The notes under the pieces: generated by a model
The model's database searches: none
Told to the model about the DNA's origin: nothing
Seen by the model: only the letters and a program-made list of their open reading frames with translations
Source: Erythrophleum ivorense
Taxonomy: Eukaryota; Streptophyta; Magnoliopsida; Fabales; Fabaceae
Assembly: GCA_026724425.1 (NCBI GenBank)
Contig: JAIUCV010000007.1
Location: 21,977,286-22,041,285 of the forward strand
DNA: 64,000 bases
Reading direction: 5' to 3'
In this document: one piece after another, positions 1 to 12,215 of the stretch
Numbering within the stretch: the stretch's first letter is position 1
Layout: each line of letters starts with the position of its first letter
Made by a program: the position numbers and the translations under genes

Positions 1-2144
1 GCATGTGTAGGGAAAATAAAAGTCATGAACATTTAAAATCAAGCTTGACATAGAAACACATCGTACAAGGCATTCAAGAGCTTACCAAGTATTTGGATTG
101 GCCTCACACTTCTCTCCATAGTATTTGGACTTGCCTCACCCATTCTTTGAAATCTTTGGACTCAACCATACTCTTTGAGAGTCCATTTTACTTTTGGGAG
201 ACTCTTTACTTTGTCTTAACCAAGCTTAAGGGTTTTTGGCACATCCTCACCATGGGGAAGAGTTCTTAGCCTCTCTACACTCAAGCAAGCTCAACCACAT
301 ATCATATATTCATTTGAAAGCATAATGTGGCATCAAGAGTCATGGTATATAAGAGCATGCTAGCATACTTTTCATAGGTAAAAAAATATACATATACACA
401 TCATAAAACAAGCTAAACACACATCCATGTATGAGAGAAGGTGGAGAGAGCTACCTTGTACAAATCTACACAGTTTTCTCCTTGGATTTCCCTCCTTTGC
501 CTATGCTATACGCCCACAATTTGGTGGAGATGGTTTCTCTTGCTGTAGACATGATTTAAGGGAGCTAATTAGGTTTATAAAACATATTCTAAAGCTATAC
601 AATTTATTTAAGTCCTAGATTACTCTATAGGCTTCATTATAGTCCATATTGGTGCCTAATGAAGCAACACTCTTCAAATAACTTCTAGGCCTCATTCTTT
701 CCTCTCATTTATGATTCTTGACTCTTTTTAAGCTTCTTGGAGCCACCACACCATTAAAACAAAGGGCCTAGTACCATGTTACTTTTTTAAGTCATAATAT
801 AGAACCTGTGACCCCAATTCACCTTCCTTAAGTTCTAAATTTTTCCTAAGGCCTCTTCTCATCTTCATTCATCAAATGTGATTCAAGAATGGCCTTAGAA
901 AAATTTAAAACTCTCCCTAGCTATGCCATCCCTACTTGGCTGAAACCTAGAGCATAAATGGGATTTAATAGCTTCTTGATTTTTCCTTGATGGGGGAACC
1001 ATTTAGGGAGGTTGTTAAGAGTTGTAGGAGGTCAAGGAAACACTTAAATAGCCAAGGGAACTTATGGATTAAATCAGTTTTTACAATCCCCTTAAGTACT
1101 CTACACTTTTCCAACTTCTAGTTTTATGGATTTTCTTGGAATTTTTTGGTATCTTCCATCTTCCTCTAACTTAATCTCACTAATTCTTGATGGTTCTTGA
1201 ACAAAAACCCTTCCCTCTCCTTGGGTCTATTTTGGCTGAAATATGGGAGAAGAACTAAGGAAAAAGAAGCAACATCTTGCATGGAAAGTACCTTGAATCA
1301 AGCTCTTCCAAGAAGGCTCTTCCTTTGCCTGGCTTGTTTCTTCAAATTTCAAATTTCCTCCTCTGTTCTGCCCTCAAATAGCACCAAACTCTCCATTAAA
1401 ACCATAGAAAGAAAGCTTGAGAGGAGAGGAGCAAGTTTCAAGAAGGAAGAATATGGAATTTCTTAAAGTTTCTTACCTTTTTCTTGAATTTCTTCTTCCA
1501 AAATCTTCCTCCTCTTGTGTGCCTAAGAAGCTGGAGTTTTCCTCTGAAAATGGGCAAAAGCAAGTCGGTCTTAGAAAGGAGAGAAAGAACGTGGCATATA
1601 AAGAAGAAGAAAGAAGCTTCCTTTTTAAAATTATTTTCAATTTCGCCCTTCGCAATGGCATTTTTGGTTTAGCTTTGTTTTAACTCTTTTTTGAGAACTA
1701 CCTTTTTATCATAAAATTTAGATTCCCAATTTAATAAAATACCTTTGAAATCACTTAAATCGGAGCTAAAACCTTTCTGAACGAACCAGTTAAAGTTTGG
1801 GTCAACCAACGTCGGAAAGAGTACACCGGAGGGGCTTTATCGTCTCGGGGCTTCTCATGATTTTTGGAGTCTCTGAGAACCTTGACCAACTTAAAATTTT
1901 CATTTAAAAAGCCCTCCTAGGTGCTTTTCCAAAATTGGGCTTATTTACAAAAATGCCACTGGTCTTTCGACAAATTTTTTAAATCACTTCAACCTTAGTT
2001 TTTGAGAAACTCAAGGCTCAAATCCTCACTTTCTATTATTTAAAATTTTATCCGAATTTTATTTGGCCTTGAATCACTCATTTCAGGGAGCTTGCTTTTC
2101 AAACCGACTTGTTTCGGTGTTTTTATAATGTACTGAGCGTTACA
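1..2144 (-). mobile_element. Solo LTR family A, copy A1 (left part outside window)
   Basis: This is the right-hand part of a minus-strand family A LTR. It ends at a GTTACA terminus at 2144, the start of the LTR on its own strand. From base 1 it parallels the complete copy A11 from about 60648 onward, sharing for example the GAGAGAAGGTGGAGAGAGCTACC block (421-465) and the GCCCTCCTAGGTGCTT region near 1910. Downstream of 2144 the sequence becomes a plus-strand copy of the same family, so A1 appears to have inserted into A2. The other end and the target-site duplication (expected GAAGG) lie outside the window. Short open frames here are not supported as genes; they fall inside the repeat. Confidence 0.8.
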
Positions 2145-4902
2145 GAAGGTAAGAAGGAGGGTTTTTCTTTATGTGTTCTTGATGAAACCAAAGGTTATAG
2201 AGTGTGAGGATTAAGAATATATGACTAGAATTGATAAAGGAGATTTAAAATATAAGTTATGGAATTTAGGGATTTGGTTGCACCTAGGCTAAGATGAAGC
2301 TTCCTAGTCGTAATTTAAGTTGTCTAAGAGTATATATGAGTTCCTAAGACACCAAGAGAGCCTCTTACATGCTTCTCCCATCAAAGAAATTAAAACAACT
2401 CCATTGGTGCCTTATGGAAGCATAGCTTCAGCCAAGGAGAGTCCACGCACCTAGGGAGTGTTTTAATTCCTTCCAAGCTTAGTTTTGTATCATGTATGAT
2501 GGGAGAGTATGAGAGGAAGCCTTGGAAAGAGTTTAGAAGTCATAGAAAGCAAGATGACCTTATATGTTCCATAATATGGCTTAAAGAAGCAATACCTAGT
2601 TAGACTTCTAGAATTGATTGTGTGATGACTCCAAAAGGTTTAAATAGAGTCCAGAATCATGAATGAATAGATAAAATGGAGCCAAGATGATGTTTTCCAA
2701 AAGTTGCTTCATTAAGTGTATTATGAAACCATAAAAGAGCCTTATGAGTCACCTAGCCTTTCTAGTAATTGGGTGGCCTTAGACTTTGCTTTAAGAGTAT
2801 AATTAGCTTCCATATGATGTGTCTAGACCAAGAGGAATGATCTCCACCTTCTTAGGCGTGTGAGGTCAAAGGAGAGGATTTAAAGCTTAAGAAAAAAGTG
2901 TGCAAATGCAAGTAAGGTAGCTCTTTCCACCTTCTCTCATGCATGATTGCTTGCTTTACTTGTCTTTGAATGTGTGTATATGTATTTCAAGCTATGAAAA
3001 ATGTTCTAGCATGAGCTCCTACTCCATGGTACCATGATGATGCATTATCTTTTCCAAATGATATTTATGATGTTTGCTTTGGTTTGCTTAAGTATGGTGA
3101 GGCCAAGATCCCTTAGCTATGGTGAGGATGAGTCAAGAACCCTTAAGATTGGTTGAGATAAAGTAAAGAGTTTCTCAAAAGTGAGGTTGACTCCTAATAG
3201 TATGGTTAAGTCCAATAACCTCTTAAAGAATGGGTGAGACAAGTCCAAAATCCACAAGTAAATAGGTGAGGCCAATCCACTTGGTTGGCAAGCCTTTGTA
3301 TGCTATGTATGACTTTTTCAAATGCTAAGAATACTTCTTGAATGGTTGCACATGTCCATATGCCCATGCATGCATTTGTAAGACTTGTTTTACATGCTTT
3401 ACGTATGATTGAATGGGAGATAAGTTATTAAAATTTTTTGAATCTCATGCCCTCCTCTCCAATGTTCTAATATGCTAGGTGCACAAAGAGAGCAAGGTAA
3501 TGGAAGTTAATCATCTTGAAGATGAGACCATGACATCAAAGTATCTTAAAATTGTTACTTTAAGGCCTTATGGATAGCAATTGATGAAATCCCTAGTTGT
3601 ATATGACCTACGATATTATGAGCATGTATAATTATGTTAATGTATTGTGTATAAATAAGAGCTAGGGTTATATGTATGGAAATACTCATTTTGGTCATGT
3701 AATGACAGTTTTGCATTATGGAATTTCATGTATGAATGGAAGTTGAATAACCAAAATGAGATGCATGAGATTTAGGATCATTTGGACAATTCACACAAGT
3801 CCTAATTATACTTTTAGACTTGCCCAAAAGGTGCCAAACCTCAAGGAAATTCCTTTGGATATTTTGGTATCCTATATAGAGCCAAAATTGACCATAATTG
3901 AACTCTATATTGCTTTTTGTCCAAATGAGCTCTTCTTGATCTGAGATTTGGCATGAAATTAGAGTTTATTGAGAGATTTTTGGGAAGCTAAAGAACATAA
4001 TTTTTGGAGGTCTAGAGAATATTTGATGAATTTCCAAAGTTGGCAAAAATTCTAGTTTTGGTCATGTTACTGTTCACTCAGGTATAAAAATGGAATCTGT
4101 CACACAGGGCTCAAATGATGTCCAATGGCCACAAAATTTTATATAGAGAAACTATACATTTCCAGTGACTTGTACCAACTAGAAGCACCCTATTTGGATG
4201 TCTAGAGAGGGAGACATGAATTTTTAAAAATTCTATTCAGTATTAGGAGCTCCAATTGACCTCAGGTATTGTTTGATTGATTTTCGAGGTCTAAACGTGC
4301 CTAAAATGGTCTAAAGTTATTTTTTCCCTCTATCTAACATCTACAGATTTTCATATTGGTACATTTGCATGGATTAGATTTTTGTAAAATTAATTGGACA
4401 TTTTTGAAGTTTGCTGTAGAATTCTATGACAGCACTAGTGGACAGCCTGACCTCTGGACCATTTTGAATGTCAAAAGTCCTTTATGTTGGATTTTATGGT
4501 TTGGAAATATTTTTATCATGAATTAGACATGTGTAGCTTTCTAGAATAGCCAAGAATATATGATTTCAATATTTCTAGAATTAGTTATGATTTTTCAAAA
4601 TTTTTGACAAAAAAGAAAAAAAAAATCTGTCTGAAAATATATACATGTATTTTATGCTTCCCTTTGATTTCCACAAGGTGTGAGCCATTTTTGGTGATGA
4701 ATATGAGTTGTATTCATGTAATTAAATATGAAAATATTAGGTATGAGCTCACATGGTCCATGTGATACCGAATGGAATTTTTATATTCAATGCAACGCTA
4801 GAAAATACATTATTTTAATCCCCTTTTTCTTGCTCTTTCATAGAATGTATGATCATAGGCATGGAAATGTGATAGAATAAGCTAGAAATATAAGGTGTTA
4901 CA
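2145..4902 (+). mobile_element. Solo LTR family A, copy A2 (3' portion)
   Basis: This is the 3' two thirds of a plus-strand family A LTR, starting where A1 interrupts it and ending at GGTGTTACA (4902). It carries the family landmarks in order: the GGTAGCTCTTTCCACC box followed by CTCATGCATG (about 2918-2945), the degenerate 30-bp minisatellite (about 3085-3280), and the TGTCCAATGGCCACAAAATT block near 4110. Immediately after 4902 the sequence is transposase coding sequence of a CACTA element, so A2 landed in that gene. The 5' part of A2 should lie left of the window, beyond A1, so its target-site duplication cannot be tested. Confidence 0.78.
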
Positions 4903-6246
4903 TGCTCTATCTAGATAGCATTCCATATGCTGAAAAATCATTGATAGTCCACATAAGTGCAGCTCGCATTTGGAAATTTTGTTTCCTACATGCATAATAA
5001 GTTTCTACCCCTACCTCCCATAATTCTCTCAACTCATCTTGCTTCAAATACAAGTCTATATTCTTACCAGGACTTTTTGGACTAGGAATAACAAGAGTTA
5101 AGAACATATAAGGGGTTGTCATATGCATTCCAAGGGGAAGGTTGTATGGTGTTATAATTACTTGCCAACAAGAATAAGGATGGCTCTTTTGTCCATAGGG
5201 ACTGAACCCATTTGATGAAAGAGCTAATCGAACATTTTGTGGATCAGTAGGGAAAGAAGGATGACATTCATCAAAGTGCTTCCATGCCTCTCATCACATG
5301 GATGGCTTATTGTCTCACACTTTCGATGACTTTTCCTATGCCATGTCATATATTTAACTATTTTTGTTGATATGAATAATCTTTGTAGCCTTGGTGTGAG
5401 AGGAAAGTAACGTAATATCTTATAAAGCATGTCTTTCAACTTTGCACCAACCCTTCTTCTAGGTTGATAATGAGAGTGACCACAAATGGAGCAAACCTTA
5501 AAATCTTTATTTTCTTTATAATACAAAATACATTCATTCACACATACGTTTATTTTCTTGTACGCTAAGCCAAGTTTTCCAACCATTTGTTTAGTCTTGT
5601 AAAAATCATTAGGTAACTTGGCATCATTGGGCAATATCTCTTTCACAAATTGTAATATTCGATTAAAGCATGTCTCACTCATATTAAACTCAGATTAATG
5701 TTCAACAACCTTGACATCACTGATAATGGAGTATGCGTTTTACATCCCTCATATAATGGCTCCTCTATAGCCTTGAGCAATTCATAAAACTTCTCAGCAA
5801 CACCATTAGAAGGCTCTTCCTCATCACCAACAAAATTGGTTCTATCACATTCAAAATTGAAACTAAGTCCAGTTGCTTTTAAAACCATTATGCGATATGG
5901 ATTTAGAGGTGTACTTTCAACATTCACTTCATTTCTAAATGGAATGTACAAATGGCTCCTTATGTGATATCCATTGATAATAGTTAAGAACAAAACCATA
6001 CTTATATAAGTGAGTCTTTATAGCATCTATATCAAGAAACCTTATATTATTACACCTTGAACATAAACACCGTATCTTGCCATCAGATATAAAATTATCT
6101 TGCAATAGTGTAAAAGCTATAAATTCATCAACACCTCTAATAAACTCATCAGTCAATCCTTTTCGACTTGGCACAAGTCTATCATACATCCAAGCATGAT
6201 CGCCCCTAAAGGAAGTCATGCTAATTACACAACCCAAAAAAGTCAA
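4903..6246 (-). pseudogene. Broken CACTA (En/Spm) TNP2-type transposase
   Basis: The minus strand encodes the N-terminal half of a plant CACTA transposase, which would excise and reinsert its element. Reading from 6246 downward, the first segment (5935-6246) matches the transposase-associated domain (AWMYDRL, a FIRGVDEFI core, KIRCLCSRCNN with paired cysteines, then a HLYKYGF tail). The second (5679-5934) has the acidic DEEEP and FYELLKAIEEPLYEGC stretch. The third (5224-5682) carries VCSICGHSHY. The fourth (4907-5223) carries the PYNLP, MFLTLVIPSPKSPGK and ALMWTINDFSAYG motifs of the Transposase_21 domain. At least three frame breaks separate these pieces, and insertion of LTR A2 removes everything after the SAYG motif. 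Family assignment is confident; the gene is dead. Confidence 0.88.
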
Positions 6247-6897
6247 GAATTAATTGCAAGAAATGTTGACTTTAAAATATATAAAAAGTCAATCACATCT
6301 TCTTATAAAGTTAATGGTAAGAAAGATTCTTTTCCTTATCTCTAAATATGTTAGGTAGGCTTTTTTTATAGAATAAAGTATTCTATGACATTTTATGACT
6401 TTGGGAGGGCTTTTTTTTTCTTATGTTCTTAGCCTTCTATTGATTGAGTAAAATTATTACTCATTAACCAAATGAAGTGTTGCACCTTTTTGGAGAAAGG
6501 GTTGAATGATTTTTATTTTGAAACTAGATGAAGGATTTGAGGATGATAAAGGCTTGGGTTCTTACAAACAACAGAAAGGAATCAATAATTCTTTGTGTAG
6601 CATCGTGGAAATTTGAAAAAAGACTTGGCATATGATAATTTTTCAAAAATATGAAAAGCTCTTGGTTTTTCCTTTTTTCTCCTCCTAAGATAGAAAAGTT
6701 TAAAGATTTTTTTGTTAGGTTTGTTTTTTGTTGCCGTAAAAGTTGTTATAAATCAAAAGAAATGACATAAATATTTGACATCTATATAGAGATAATTTTT
6801 TTTAACAGAAGTTTATCCATCAATTTTGGAGGCTATAGTAAATCTCACTATCTAATAGTCTTAATTAATTATTTATATTTTTATAGCACTAAAAGTT
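6247..6897. other. AT-rich flank of the CACTA transposase
   Basis: This stretch lies upstream of the dead transposase and should be CACTA 5' sequence or adjacent host DNA. I see no open frame, no TAGTG-type CACTA terminus and no clear subterminal repeats, so the element boundary could not be placed. The interval ends at AAGTT, which forms the left target-site duplication of LTR C. Confidence 0.45.
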
Positions 6898-9731
6898 TGT
6901 GACGACCCTAACTTCTAATCATTATAATTAAGGTTAAATATGTTATTAATAACCATAATCTAGGGTTACATGTCAATTAAGACTAATTACATAATGGAAA
7001 TATGGGGAAATTTGAACCTTAATTTTATTAGAATCATCAATCATATAATTACAAATACTCATGTACATCAGGGGAAAACAAACGTTCATTTATAAGCCTT
7101 AATTCTATTACCTATCAATTCCAATTCACAAGAATCTTCTATTAATGTTTCTAAGTCATCCCTTGAGATTATCCTATGAAAACCAAGACTTCCTAGTCAA
7201 TATAAGAGTTTCAAGAAGTTAGCCATAGCCAATTCCTCTTAGTTTCACTCCTTACTTTGTCACCAATTTTGCCGCGGCCAACCTACATGGCACCGCAGTA
7301 AAGAAGCCTCCTGAAACCTCCCTCGTTCGACTCTCGCTATTGGCCACAGCTAGTACCTTCTTTCACAGCGGCCAATTGCTCTCTAGAATGCCTGACTCAT
7401 TTTCACAAAAAGTTCACCGCGATGAATTCCCCTCTAGACGACTCCCAATTTAGCCCATCACATTTTGCTGTGGCCAATTTCATATTTACCACGGCGAATT
7501 ACTCTCTAGTACTCTCCCTAGGCAACTTCGCCACTATTGGCTGCGGCTAGCAATATTTTGGCTACGGCTAAATGCCTTCTAATCCTATTACTCTTAAGAT
7601 CTTGTCTCATACCCTCCACTCTCTATCTAGGGACTCTCTAGGGCCACTTTCCCACTTGTTATAAGGTTCTAATAGCATTTATCTACTGAATTCCCTAGCC
7701 ATTAGATCATTACCCATCCCACAATTAAAGATGAATTCTCCTACTCATTCATTGGTCATATATCAACAAATTTGCAAATTTCTCACAATGATCATTCAAT
7801 CATACTTACATTGGGCATTTCTTGCATAAATAGTTCAAGTCTACAATCAATATATCATAGGATTACATTACTCAAATAGTCAGTTATATCATAGATTCAT
7901 AAGCCCAAAATAAGTGTCAAAGTTCTATATCCATCAACAGCTAATATAAAGCCTATTTCTCAATGGTTACATTCTATGTTAACAAAATACAAACCCCGAA
8001 ACTTGGTAATATAGATATATGATGATGCTATACAAAGGTTAACAAAAATTAGCATCTATTCTATTCTACTCAGACCAAGTGTAGCTCCCCACACCAAGCC
8101 TCAGCTCATGGATGTTTATCCACTTACTTGCTTTTATCCTTAACTGAAGAACCTTCACCTGAAATGTTTAATCTCATAAAATGGGGTGAGATATGAATCT
8201 CAGTAACTAAGGCAATTCTATCATATATTCCAGTTTAATTAGCATACATGCATAATTTCATATAAGCATAAAAAAAATACAAGTCATATCCGTAAATGAA
8301 ATAATTAGGCTATCATGATTACTATCCCATACTAACAATCATATTTTTATATATTAAGGTCATTAACACCGGGAGAGGCCTATCCACAGCACTTACTCCC
8401 TATTGATCACAACCAGGGCTCCGTGCATCTGGGGTTTGATCATAATCTGATGCCCGATCACATGTACGGGTGGCGCGCACTATAGCTCTACCATGGACTC
8501 ACAATGTCTAATCACAATATAATGATAGCCAACTAATTCATTCAACATTTCAAATCATTCATGTTCAGCAAAATATGAAATTAAAATAAATATATGCATG
8601 GAATTAATATAAACCCGGTTACCTCATTTGTAGACAATTGCAACAGCCACCAATGATACCAAAATCTCCCTATAATCATAGCATCATAGAATTACTACTC
8701 TAATTTATCATTAATAGTTGCAATAAGTACCCAAAGAATTTTAAATGCTAATAACTACCTAGGAATCACTTACTCAGCCACTACCAGTCCCAAATTCAGA
8801 TTAATGTGTTCTCTACCAGAAACCTTAATGTTTCACCCGAAATCTTAAGCAAATTTATACAAAATTAATACCCATATTATAATCAAGTCATTAGGGTCTC
8901 AAATCAGTAGAATTACCTCAAAAAGAAGAGTTCATGCTTATCTAATGACAACCTTAACCTCAACCTATGAATTTTCACCAAGAAAATCCCAAACAACTAC
9001 ATTTCAGATTTTGGGTATGGTGAAAATACTCTAAATGAAAAACTAATTAGACCAAAATGAAGAGAAAGATGAGAGGATTAAGTTATATAATTATTACCTT
9101 AGCTAAATCTTGCTCTAGAAGTGGGAAAATGTGGAAATATGCCAAGAACCCTAGCCTCTCCTTTGGACCTCCGATTTTCTCCTTTGTGTTTTAGAAAAAT
9201 GGGATAATGGCTGAAGTATTTAGGGTTTTAGTTAGGTCTAAGATGGGTCATGGGTTGCTCCAAGGATCCAACTCCTAATGGGTTTCAGATTTTTGCTTTG
9301 TTGGGCCAACACTTATATATTGGGTTGCTGAAATTCAATTGGGCCAGATCAAGTTTGAAAGACTCATTTGATTTGGGTCTGCTCAAGGGTTATTGGGCTA
9401 ATTACATGGGCTTATGCAAGTTGGGTCTTGGGTCTCTGATTCATTAAATTGAATTAATCAATCACTAGATGCTACCTCTTGGGCTAAGCCTCACAATAAA
9501 AAGGTTAGTCTGCGCCTACAATTATTGGGCCTCTATTAGTCTTAACCTTGGCTTACTTTATTTAATTTGGGTCTAAATGAAGTTTCTATCCCAATTAAAT
9601 CTCAAACCCATATTAATAATTTATCTTTCTAAAATCTCCATTCACTTAACTTGCCCAATTATCCCATATTAATTATTCATAATTAACCTAATCCATGATT
9701 AACACCTTAATTAATTTTTTAGGGTGTTACA
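6898..9731 (+). mobile_element. Solo LTR family C
   Basis: A 2834-bp unit starts TGTGACGACCC and ends GGGTGTTACA. The flanking 5-mers are AAGTT (6893-6897) and AAGTC (9732-9736), a target-site duplication with one mismatch, as expected for an LTR retrotransposon. There is no coding capacity, primer-binding site or polypurine tract inside, so this is a solo LTR. It contains a cluster of GC-rich words (GCCGCGGCCAA, CCACAGCTAG, ACCACGGCGAAT, GGCTGCGGCTAG) between 7271 and 7576, a GC-rich block near 8370-8500, and a GAGAT/ATCTC inverted repeat at 8188-8201. Clade cannot be assigned without internal domains; a long non-coding LTR with TGT..ACA ends would suit Ty3-gypsy chromoviruses. Confidence 0.78.
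7271..7576. repeat. Array of GC-rich words in LTR C
   Basis: About nine variants of a short word of the form GCYRYGGCYAA (for example GCCGCGGCCAA, GGCCACAGCTAG, GCTGTGGCCAATT, CCACGGCGAATT, GGCTACGGCTAA) occur within roughly 300 bases of otherwise AT-rich DNA. Some are in direct and some in inverted orientation. The array lies about 0.4-0.7 kb from the LTR start, somewhat further in than the palindrome array of family B. Confidence 0.55.
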
Positions 9732-11589
9732 AAGTCTTAATTAATTAATTATATTATTTTTAATTAATTTAAAATATGAATTTTTAAAATATCTTAATTA
9801 AATTTATCTTTTTGTATAAATCAAATACTTTTTTTTATTACTTCACGCACTTACTATTTTTTAGAGACTATTAAATCTCATTTAAAAATCAACATCTTCA
9901 CTTGATAATTTTAAGCCTATAATTCAATGCACTTAAATAGTCATCACTTGGAAATTGAATATAAAAGCTTATTTTGGAAAAAAAAATTTATTCAAGATAA
10001 AAAAGAAGTTAAAAAGAGTTTATAAATGACAGAGGCCTGTAATGAACTAATGGATCAAAACCAACGCATAAAGTATTTCAGTACACATACATTAAGAATA
10101 GAAATTAAAGCAAAGGTAGGCATTATAATAGAAGTATATAAAACTGAATAGATTATATGCTAACCTTCAAGCTGAATTGGATAAAATCTTGTCATTATTT
10201 ATGTTATAACAGGAAAGAAAGCTAAAACATACATACGAAAAGGTTTGTTGTCAAGTTCTTTAAGTCATTAAGTGATACGTATACTCCTAGTCCCTAAGAA
10301 GTTGAGGCACTTTATTTTCGCAGTTGCAGCCTAACTTAGTGAAATTTTATACAGTTCATGATATTCTTAAAAGGATTACCATTTTAGATTATGACATCTA
10401 AGAAAACTTCATTTTAGCTATAATTTAACTAGATTAGCACTAACCCACAAGCAATAACTGAGATCCACCTTAAGAGTTAAAAAACAAATTAGTAATGGAT
10501 CATAAAGGAAGAAGGAACAAAGTCATTTTAAAACCAAAAATAGAGGAAAAAAGGTGTAACTGTGCATATTCTGAAATGACTGTGCATATTTTGAGAAATT
10601 AAATTCTCTCTATATATAAATAGTTGTAACTGTGCATATTCTAAAACCATATCGCTAATACAAAACATGTATTAAAACAAAAGAGGTGAAAAAACTTATT
10701 AAATCTTGCTGACAAAAGTGATCATACACAATGGGCTATAGGCTTTAACTTCAACATAGCATCTAGGGGGGATAATGTACATGATTATAATTACCAACAG
10801 ATTTATTTGTTCACAAATCTCTACCTCCTGTTTTACTTGTTGTTATTCATCTAACTACAATTTTTTTAATACATGAATTATGATTATATATGGAGTGGGG
10901 ATCATGTATGGATTTGGTTATGGTAGGTTTGATGCTTTCTCAATATATCATCTCTTCATGCCTTAAAATAAATGTTTCTGAAGCTGATTGAGATGGCCCT
11001 CAATTTCAATAAACAAAGTATTATATTACTGAAGCTTTTCAATAATAAAATTTGTATGGTCCCTAATCATATGAGTTCCTTTCAAAATAAGCTTTTTACC
11101 ATACATGTTTATTGTTTCTAAATATCCTTTTCTAAAGCTTTGAAAAGTATCTTCTCAAACACTAAGTTTGTGTTGTATAAATTGAGAAACCAGAGAGAAG
11201 AGAGAGCTTGAATTTGTAGGGAACGAACTGAAGATTAAGGAACAAGAGAGAGAGGAGAATTAGCCCTTTTGCACATGCATCATCAGCTCATTAAATCAAA
11301 ATACAAGAATAATGAGAAAGGAAGATTAAGACAAACTTGAACCTTGCCTTCCTCTTTATTGTTCTTGGCATCTTCCTTTTAATTGTTCTTCGCTCTGTAT
11401 TCTTCCTTTGATTGGACTGCTTACTTTTGATGCTTTAAGAAACTACCAAAGGAACATGATTCAAATCAACTTTAGATAAATGCCAACGTGAAGGAGTTAA
11501 GGGATGTCAAGGCAGCTATTGCAAATAGATGCTTGTTAAGCGGCATACTTAAAGAAGTGAGACAATAATAATAATGTTATCATTTAAAT
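9732..11589. other. AT-rich DNA without recognisable genes
   Basis: This is AT-rich sequence continuing the flank interrupted by LTR C. I find no convincing coding sequence. A 26-codon open stretch near 11482-11562 (plus strand, beginning NVKELRDVKAAIAN) is too short to assign. A small triple repeat is annotated separately at 10555-10650. Confidence 0.4.
10555..10650. repeat. Three direct repeats of AACTGTGCATATTCTGAAA
   Basis: Three imperfect copies of the word (A/G)ACTGTGCATATTYTRA occur within about 95 bases: near 10557-10576, 10577-10597 and 10626-10646. The last two are separated by an AT-rich spacer. The purpose is unknown. Subterminal repeats of this size occur in CACTA elements, but no terminus was found next to them. 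Confidence 0.6.
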
Positions 11590-12135
11590 CTTTAAAATTT
11601 TCTTAAAAATGATTTTGATGTTGCTAAATTTGTTTTAAATAAAAAGTATAATTTGTAATTAATTAATTCATTATTTTAAAATAGATTTAACATCATCCAT
11701 CTAATCCTAAATTTTAGCATTAGATAATTAAGAAAGTAAGGGATTATTATTATTATTATTTAAATTGTTATTATTATTTGAAAATTTAAAATATGTTTAG
11801 AAATGGTTTTGATGTTACTAAATTTGTTTTTAAATAAAAAGTATACTTTTTAATTAATTAATTAGTTATTTTAAAATAGATTTAGCATCATTCATCTAAT
11901 TCTAAATTTTAATAATAAATAAGTAGGAAAGTAAGGGATTATTAGTATTATTATTTAAAATTTTATTATTGTTATTATTATTATTTAAAAATTTAAAATA
12001 TGTTTGGAAATAGTTTTGATGTTGCTAAATTTGTTTCTAAATAAACAAGAGAAAACTTTTCTTGTTAATTATTTTTAAAATTTGAAACAAAATTAGCATC
12101 GTTCATCCTTTTCTAAATTTTAGCAACCAATATTA
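11590..12135. repeat. Three-unit tandem repeat, about 200 bp period
   Basis: The phrase TTTTGATGTTGCTAAATTTG recurs at about 11612, 11806 and 12013 (periods of roughly 194 and 207). Each copy is followed by a TTAATTAATT-like run, an AATAGATTTAGCATC-like block and CTAAATTTTAGCA. ATT trinucleotide runs of varying length separate the units and account for most of the length difference. It ends shortly before the insertion site of B1. Confidence 0.8.
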
Positions 12136-12215
12136 TTGTTGTTAATTTGTTGGTAAATTTGCAATTTCATAAAAAAAGGAACAATTTATATTCTATATCT
12201 AATACTATTGGTAAA

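Noticed and set aside
1197..1683. Overlapping 62-89 codon frames
   Set aside because: Inside LTR A1 and disrupted in A11; purine/pyrimidine-rich repeat sequence with low stop density.
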